DNA of 64,000 bases from Capsicum annuum (lineage: Eukaryota; Streptophyta; Magnoliopsida; Solanales; Solanaceae), in the NCBI RefSeq assembly GCF_002878395.1, contig NC_061115.1, forward strand, positions 210,806,063 through 210,870,062, in the 5' to 3' direction. Positions 58,079 to 64,000 of this stretch are shown one piece after another; the stretch's first letter is position 1, and every line of letters starts with the position of its first letter. Below the pieces are notes generated by a model. The model had not been told where the DNA came from and did not search any database. It saw only the letters and a program-made list of their open reading frames with translations. The position numbers and the translations under genes are program-made.

Positions 58079-60275
58079 TGTAACACCTCGAAGTTTTTCT
58101 TAGCTAAATTTTGTTCCTAAAATATCAAGCATTGGATTCTAGAATGATTTATACTTATTTACCTTTGTAATCCCTTTGATTTCAACTTTTCATTACGTAG
58201 ATGACTGAATAAGCTTTCCGTCGATATAAGAATCATCCAAAACGGACACTTGGTGCATAAGTTATGGCTATTTTATGTGCTAGTCGTAAAACATCTTCAT
58301 TCTGGTGTTTAGCGCATTGTGGAGAGGGTTTAATTAGAAATTGTCAAATTCCAGTGGGACCTCATGATAGTGGCATGTTGCATAGGATCCCAATTTCCCA
58401 TTCGTCAATTTCCAGCGAGCCACCGCAATAGTGGCGTGTCGCGGTGGACCATAAAATTGGGTTCCCATTTAATTTTTTCCAGCTTCATTTAGAAGTTAAC
58501 AAGCATAATTTGGACTTTTTCCAAGCCTCTTAAAACGTCCAAACAGTAGATTAAGACCACTACAAATAGAATATATGACATTCTCAATATTTTCCTCAAA
58601 ACAAAAACCCTAGTTCATATACTTCTCCTCGAAGAAACTCAAGATTCAATTGTGGGTTTTCAAAATTGACTAAAGACTTAGAATCCTCAAACCGTTGGCT
58701 TCAAGGATCATAACTTATTCTTCATAATTGAGGAACGTGGGGTTTATCCTAAAAACTACATGGGCTTGAAATTGTTAAAGCATGATTTAAAGGTGTTGAT
58801 GCATGTATTTTATGGGTGTTTTGAAAACTTTATTATTGATTATGCATTTCGAAAGTTTCAATGCTACTATTGCTTTGGTCTTGTGGTCTTTTCCCCTAAA
58901 TTGATTTACATATATATGTATATGTATGAATTTGAGATTTAAGATTGTTGAGAGCATAAATTATTAACTCCCTCTCTTGTATTGAATTAAGGATTATGGT
59001 TTTGTGATTTGAAAGTTGTTTTTGCAATATTCTGGAATTTGAACATAATTTAGAATTGTTAAGAGGGTGTTTCTTGATATCAATATATTCTTATGTGTAC
59101 GAGAAAGAATTGCATGTGTCTACACGAGGTTTGAAAAAAAGGCTTCATTAAATTGAATTATTGAAATGCTGGTCTCAAAACTTGTGTTTTGAATACAGAG
59201 ATTCATGATAGACTAATAATGGCTTAGAGATGTGACTTGCAAGTCAATGGTATGATGATACCATATGTATTTATGCCATAACAAATTATGTTTTCAGAGC
59301 ATGTTTTCAGAGTATGTTTTCAGAGACTGTATGTTTTGATAGAGTTTTAAAAAGGGCTTAAAGAGGGTTAGGTGGTTACCCGAAGAAGGTGTGATTTCAA
59401 GAAACTCTTAGCCTGAAATCGTATTTGCCGATACGGGTAGATTATTATTTTACACTGGCGATGGCCGTGTGGTGTAGTAGATTCAGAGACTCCTGAAATC
59501 GTATTTGCCGATATGGGTAGATTATTATTGTACACTGGCGACGGCCGTGTGGCGTAGTAGATTCAGAGACTCCAACCCTTGTGGCACACTTGGGTTGGGG
59601 GCTTCGTTGTTGAGTTAATGGCAGTTTCCATATAGCCCATAGAATTTTTCAGAGTTGTAGGGTATACCACCTAGCGCAGAAGTAACATAGATTTCTCAGA
59701 GTTGAGATGATTTTTACAGAGTCTTTAAAATGCCTATGTGAATTCTTACTATATGATATACTTATGAACTATTTTAAATTGCTCTCATATATGTTGAATA
59801 ATAAATAATTATTTTAGATATGCTCTGTGTACCAGTACATCTGTATTGACCCCTTACCCTACCTCTCAGTTTTTGAGAATCAGTCTAGGGGTCCAGATAA
59901 GCAATAGATAATTCAGACAGCTGATTAGATTGTGCAGTGGTGAGCCTTCTCTATTCCAGAAGGCCTGTCTTTTCAGATTATGTCACTTGTTTCAGTTTTG
60001 ATCTATTGGGGCCTAGTCCCAGTTTTAGACAGTTGTCAGATTTTCATGTAGTAGAGATTTCGTAGACTGAGTTAGATGTTATTTAGATGTTGTTGATTTA
60101 CAATTTCCATACTTATGTTGAATTCAGAATTGACCATGTTTTTGTAGCAGAATATGTTTCTGCATCTTCTTTTATTATATGAATGTTGTGCATGATTACC
60201 AGATAGAGTAGAGTGTTCCGAGACTTCATGGTTCGGGATGTCCGTCACGGCCAGGCCCTAGTTAGGGTCCTGACA
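58079..60275 (+). repeat. 3' LTR of the gypsy element
   Basis: It starts TGTAACACCTCGAAG and ends GGGTCCTGACA. 2197 bp. It shares its start, but not most of its body, with the solo LTR at 1632-4044. The base after it, 'atcac', is not matched by an identical pentamer at the left end, consistent with the loss of the 5' end. Confidence 0.85.
59412..59571 (+). repeat. 80-bp tandem repeat in the gypsy LTR
   Basis: Two units of 'cctgaaatcgtatttgccga', then 'gggtagattattatt' and 'gtagtagattcagagact', differing at about four positions. The period is exactly 80. Confidence 0.92.
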
Positions 60276-61462
60276 ATCACTATAATCATGAAAAACTTCA
60301 CAAGAACTCTTACTAGAAGTAGAATTATAACATGAAGTTATCCTTTCTCCATTGATATCCAAACCTCCATTGCAACTCTTTGAATCTATATAAGACATAA
60401 TTAGGAGAAGAAAAGTGGTTAGTAAAATATTGGACCTCACAAGTCACTCCCTTACGTGTATAACTCAAATGATGGCACTCAATTTTCTTTCTGCTCGTGT
60501 ATACACTCAAAGGACGTAGACTTTTATGACCACACTCAAATGATCTCACCACTCAAGCCTTTTACCACTCAAGGGTGTTCCTTAGTCTCTTCATGGTTAT
60601 ATAATCTCAAATAATCTCAAATTAAACTTTCAAGTATTGGTTCGGAGTAGAGTTTATGTCAATAACAAAGAAGGGCGAAATACACTAATGAACAAGGAAT
60701 GAATTAAACACACAATGAAACAAAAGAGAAAAGTACGAAAGAAATTGACACAAAATGAAATACGAAAACAAAAATAACTAGATAACATAAGTAGAACTAA
60801 TACTCAATGCAATCTAGCTAAATAAATTGACATACAATATGATTTACTCGTAAATCAAAACTCAAATTTAGAGTTTTGGATGAAAGATCACTCAAAACAA
60901 ACTCAAAACACCAATTTCATCAAATCTATCAAGACCAAACTCAAATTAAGTTTATCCAATAAATATGAGACACTTTTAAGCGACACCCAATAGTTTTTGA
61001 AGTAAAAAATCAACTCAAACTTCAAAATTTCACTAAAATTTGCATAGGAAATAATGCCCAATTTTTAAACTCAAAATTGACCCTAAATTCATCCTTAGAT
61101 TCCAAAATTGAAACCTAATATAGTTTACCCATGATCAAAACAACTTAGATCCAAAAGATGAGAATAAAATTTGCATAAGAGAGCTCAAAAACTCAATTAT
61201 TTGCACTTTAGAAAATACGGAAATTTTAGTTGCGAAAATAAGATAAAATGGGCAAAATCAACTCCAAATCTACTTCAAATGCTCCCAAATTTGATATTCA
61301 AGTGCTTTCAACTATTCCCAAAAAAAATCCAAAAATGCCCACTTGAAAGTTTCTCCAAACTTAAATCCGATATTTTTAATTTTTTTTCTGATTTTTTAAT
61401 ATTTCTTTTGAATTTTCAAATGATACAACCCAAGGATTAAAAATTGTAAGAACAATTCTTTA
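60276..61462 (-). other. 5' interior of element B
   Basis: Minus-strand continuation of element B after the gypsy insertion. Short open frames starting at 60552 and 60440 show no recognised domain and run into the gypsy LTR junction. The rest is AT-rich leader up to the primer site. Confidence 0.5.
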
Positions 61463-61481
61463 GCCTTGTTCTGATACCAAC
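61463..61481 (-). other. Primer-binding site of element B
   Basis: On the minus strand the sequence TGGTATCAGAACAAGGC follows the LTR end after a two-base spacer. The first ten bases fit the plant initiator-Met tRNA; the remainder differs from the most common form. Confidence 0.78.
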
Positions 61482-62001
61482 TGATGTCAAATGAGATATA
61501 AGATAAAGAGATTAAAAGGATAATCAAGAAATAGATAGAAGATAGAGAAGAAAGAAAGAAACAATTCCACAATTGAACTAGAGATGAACAAATATTGATT
61601 TGTAATTCTCTAATTTGAACAAACAATTACATGATTAATTTAAGGTAGGAGAGAATTGAACTCATACATGAATAATCTTATCAAAAGATATTCAAGAGAG
61701 ATCCAATGTAGAGATAAAGGAGTAAATCTATAAACTCACCAAGAGTATTCAACCTAAAAATATTGTCTCCCTAAAAATGTTCATCATATTCTATTTATAG
61801 TGCTACGGATAACTAAGATAAAAAATGACATAAATGCCCTTAGCTAATGTGCATCATATATGACCAAAAAGAATCTTAAAATATAATATTAATATTTTCT
61901 TGTATTAACTCTTTGGTTTCCACACTCCCTTGAAACTCTCCAAACTTTCGATGTCATGTGGAAATCATTCTATGCAATTAGCACTTTTTGAACTTGAGTC
62001 A
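61482..62001 (-). repeat. 5' LTR of element B
   Basis: 520 bp, with TGATG...CATCA-type ends (the outer end is altered to GAGTCA). It lacks the SINE found in the other LTR. Scattered substitutions separate the two. Confidence 0.82.
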
Positions 62002-62482
62002 AAAAGTGATATATCAAGAACATACACTAATACAACTTATCTCTGAATACACCTTAGGAAATAGTATAATACATAAGAGAGAGATAAGTGATACTCCGAA
62101 TGTCTGGAGCTCACTCTGAGTCTCCAAACTAAGCCTACTCCGCACGATGCACATATCAACGATGATAACCAGTACTTTGATTTGCAGACTGCAGAAGTAT
62201 AGTATGAGTACTAAATGAATGGTACTCAGTAGGAAACTGCTTACTGAGCACCAAAAATAAAGAAGATATATACAACATATAAACAGAATGAAAAATACTC
62301 CCAAAAGTTCAGAAATCATATAACAAGTCAATAAGAATAATAAGGGACAACTATCCAATTTATGTCCAAGAGCCTAACATACTATGACTAAGGAAGTATC
62401 AAGGTAAACTATCCTATTCTAGCTGGATTCAATCTATGACAATGCTATACTGTATATCCTAGGACAATATATGAATAAAGAG

Positions 62483-62543
<61 letters not shown>
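62483..62543. repeat. TA microsatellite
   Basis: Continuous TA repeat with one or two interruptions. Confidence 0.93.
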
Positions 62544-63169
62544 CAAGGTGAATAAATGACTATACAATATGAACAATGAAGGGAGGGATATACGATAGTA
62601 CTGTAGCTTCATATATCTGGATATAGATAGATAGATATACATATAACCTGAGGTCATCTCAAAGCATAATCTATATCATCATATCCTTATTCTAAGACAT
62701 CATTCTAATACTATCAGGATTTAATACTATCATACTCAATGTTTCTAATCCACATGGCTAGACATGATATATTTATGCATAACCATGCAATCATAAGATA
62801 ACAGAGGCCGAACACATACCTTGAGTCCTGATATCGGATCAATGACCAATCTGTCATAAGCTAGCCATAATAATGATCATAAAAAGGACAATAACAATAT
62901 AAAAAATATCATGAATAACCGACTACTCTAGGCAACCAGATACCTAGACGAGTCTATGTGTACCCCCACCTCCCCAAACTCGAAAGGCTCAATCAACATA
63001 CAACAACACAAGGCATATTCGTTACCCATATTTATGCAGCTGTCCCATATAGACTAATCAATATAAATGCATACTAGTGATAGGAGAGGCACATGCAGGA
63101 ATGAATGCTAAGTACACAATCAATAACACAAATCATCACAACTATGCTCATCAAGACCATCATCATACT

Positions 63170-63370
63170 AGTCAACCTCTGGCCTTGTCGAGCATCAACA
63201 TATCATTAATATATCTTTCAATCCTGTCGGGTATCAACATCATTGTAATAGTATTCTTCGTCCTAGCCGGGTATTAATATCATCATAATTGTATCCTCTG
63301 GCCTTGTTAAATATTTAACATTATCACAATATTATCCTTCGGCCTTGCCTGGTATCAACATCATCACAAT
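63170..63370. repeat. About 55-bp degenerate tandem repeat
   Basis: Four loose units of 'ctctggccttg....ggtatcaacatcat' followed by an AT-rich spacer ('gtaatagtattc'). They lie in the C LTR. Confidence 0.65.
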
Positions 63371-63504
63371 AATCATTACTAAATAACATACACTAAAATA
63401 CTCATAAGGATAGTCATATCACCATAGAATATGTATCTAGTCAATATTTCCCAACTACTTGTTATTAGCTAACTAACTCTTATGTCATAACTCGAGGCTA
63501 CCCC

Positions 63505-64000
63505 TGTAAGACCCTACAAAATTCTAAGCCTAACTCAGCCCCTAGAGCATGAAAAGAGGTCCTAGACTTACAAAATTTCAGCGAAGTGTTAAAACTTAGT
63601 CATTTCTAAATCCCTCAAACTTGAGATATTATTTATGACCTTTTCGACCTTAGAAAGTTAGTTTGTAAGTTTATTCATGATTGGAGAAGTCAATAGTACA
63701 TCTTGGGAAAGTTTTAAAATTTTTGAACAAACGTAACAGCGTGTTTGAAACTCCAAAACAGTGGCTCAGGGCGATTATCCCATGGCGCCCTGCTCAGTCC
63801 GGTGCTGGGGAAAGCCTGCGATGCAAACCATGGAGCCCTACCCATAGTGGTGCTCCAGAGCCTAAGGCTCCCTGGTCAGTCTGATTCCGGTAAATTTTGT
63901 AGTTTTGTTCTATATTTTAAGGGCAATTGAGTCATTTTTCCTTCACATAATAGCTCCATAGCATTGGATTAAAGCCCAAATAACATAATTGCTCATATAT
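63505..64000 (+). mobile_element. Start of another plus-strand LTR, cut by the window end
   Basis: It begins TGTAAGACCCTACAAAATTC, matching the first bases of the minus-strand solo LTR (TGTAAGACTTCACAAAATCC at 50776). It contains GC-rich direct phrases ('ggcgccctgctcagtccggt'). It is truncated by the window edge, so whether it is a solo or complete element is unknown. Confidence 0.55.

Larger units (their letters stand above)
53040..60275 (+). mobile_element. Ty3/gypsy chromodomain retrotransposon, lacking its 5' LTR
   Basis: Gag, protease, RT, RNase H, integrase and chromodomain follow in the order of Ty3/gypsy chromoviruses, then a polypurine tract and a 2197-bp 3' LTR. The 5' LTR and leader are missing: the left side passes straight from element B sequence into gag at about 53040. 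The LTR form, chromodomain type and DPGS protease motif suggest the Tekay/Del clade, which is an inference. Many stops and two frameshifts make it dead. Confidence 0.88.
51452..62001 (-). mobile_element. LTR retrotransposon B, minus strand, nested in the LTR of C
   Basis: Two LTRs in the same orientation (51452-52037 and 61482-62001) with TGATG...CATCA ends bound it. A 5-bp target duplication AAAAG lies at 51447-51451 and 62002-62006. A primer-binding site TGGTATCAGAACAAGGC on the minus strand (61479-61463) adjoins the LTR at 61482, and the purine-rich 'aaggggagaa' adjoins the LTR at 52037. Its own interior (52038 to about 53040 and 60276-61462) has only short unrecognised open frames, so B is non-autonomous or very decayed. 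A plus-strand gypsy copy is inserted in it. Confidence 0.85.
62007..63504 (-). repeat. Distal LTR of element C, right of the B insertion
   Basis: Continuation of the LTR seen at 51246-51446, after the duplicated AAAAG. No coding region. The outer boundary was not found; it must lie at or before 63504. Confidence 0.5.

Noticed and set aside
63681..63930. Overlapping open frames near the right edge
   Set aside because: They lie in the GC-rich part of an LTR and resemble no protein.

Overview
The window is nuclear plant DNA, almost certainly from a member of the Solanaceae; the genus cannot be fixed from the sequence alone. The evidence is an intron-containing plant ZIP metal-transporter gene, SINEs of the Au and TS types, Ty3/gypsy LTR families and short TIR elements typical of Solanaceae, and a plant pararetrovirus (Caulimoviridae) fossil. 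The DNA is AT-rich, with very little coding sequence and many nested transposons. I find one apparently intact host gene and one host gene fragment. No rRNA, tRNA or CRISPR locus was found.

Layout. 1-6.2 kb: a non-autonomous hAT element (283-1139, 8-bp target duplication), a 2.4-kb solo LTR (1632-4044, 5-bp duplication) and older repeat debris. 6.27-20.18 kb: a complete LTR element (target duplication ATAAT, two 2.05-kb LTRs) that carries only a decayed gag and several tandem-repeat blocks; another solo LTR (10109-12526) is inserted in it. 20.2-27.4 kb: old repeat sequence, a 0.93-kb dispersed repeat, a Helitron-like terminus, a degenerate tandem array and a duplicated MuDR-like coding scrap. 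27.4-33.1 kb: a minus-strand endogenous pararetrovirus that runs from protease/RT/RNase H through the transactivator-like ORF and the promoter region into first-ORF modules; it abuts a B3-domain gene fragment. 33.7-39 kb: a second copy of the 0.93-kb repeat and several TIR elements, one with long G runs.

39.85-42.42 kb: a ZIP6-like zinc/iron transporter gene on the plus strand, two exons, 335 residues. Its 1.56-kb intron holds two SINEs, a Stowaway MITE and a tandem duplication that copied the intron 3' end and the first bases of exon 2.

42.4-64 kb: a multi-layer transposon nest. Minus-strand element C (PBS at 51231-51245) has a solo LTR inserted in its internal region (48041-50776, duplication CAACT). 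Its LTR is split by minus-strand element B (51452-62001, duplication AAAAG). B in turn contains a plus-strand chromodomain-type Ty3/gypsy copy (about 53040-60275) that has lost its 5' LTR and has many stop codons. A further plus-strand LTR starts at 63505 and runs off the window.

Functionally only the ZIP6-like gene is expected to act for the cell. Everything else is a record of insertion, LTR-LTR recombination and decay. The premature stops examined in the gag-only element and in the gypsy element fit C-to-T (or G-to-A) change, as expected for long-methylated DNA. All percentages, dates and family names would need alignments that I could not run.
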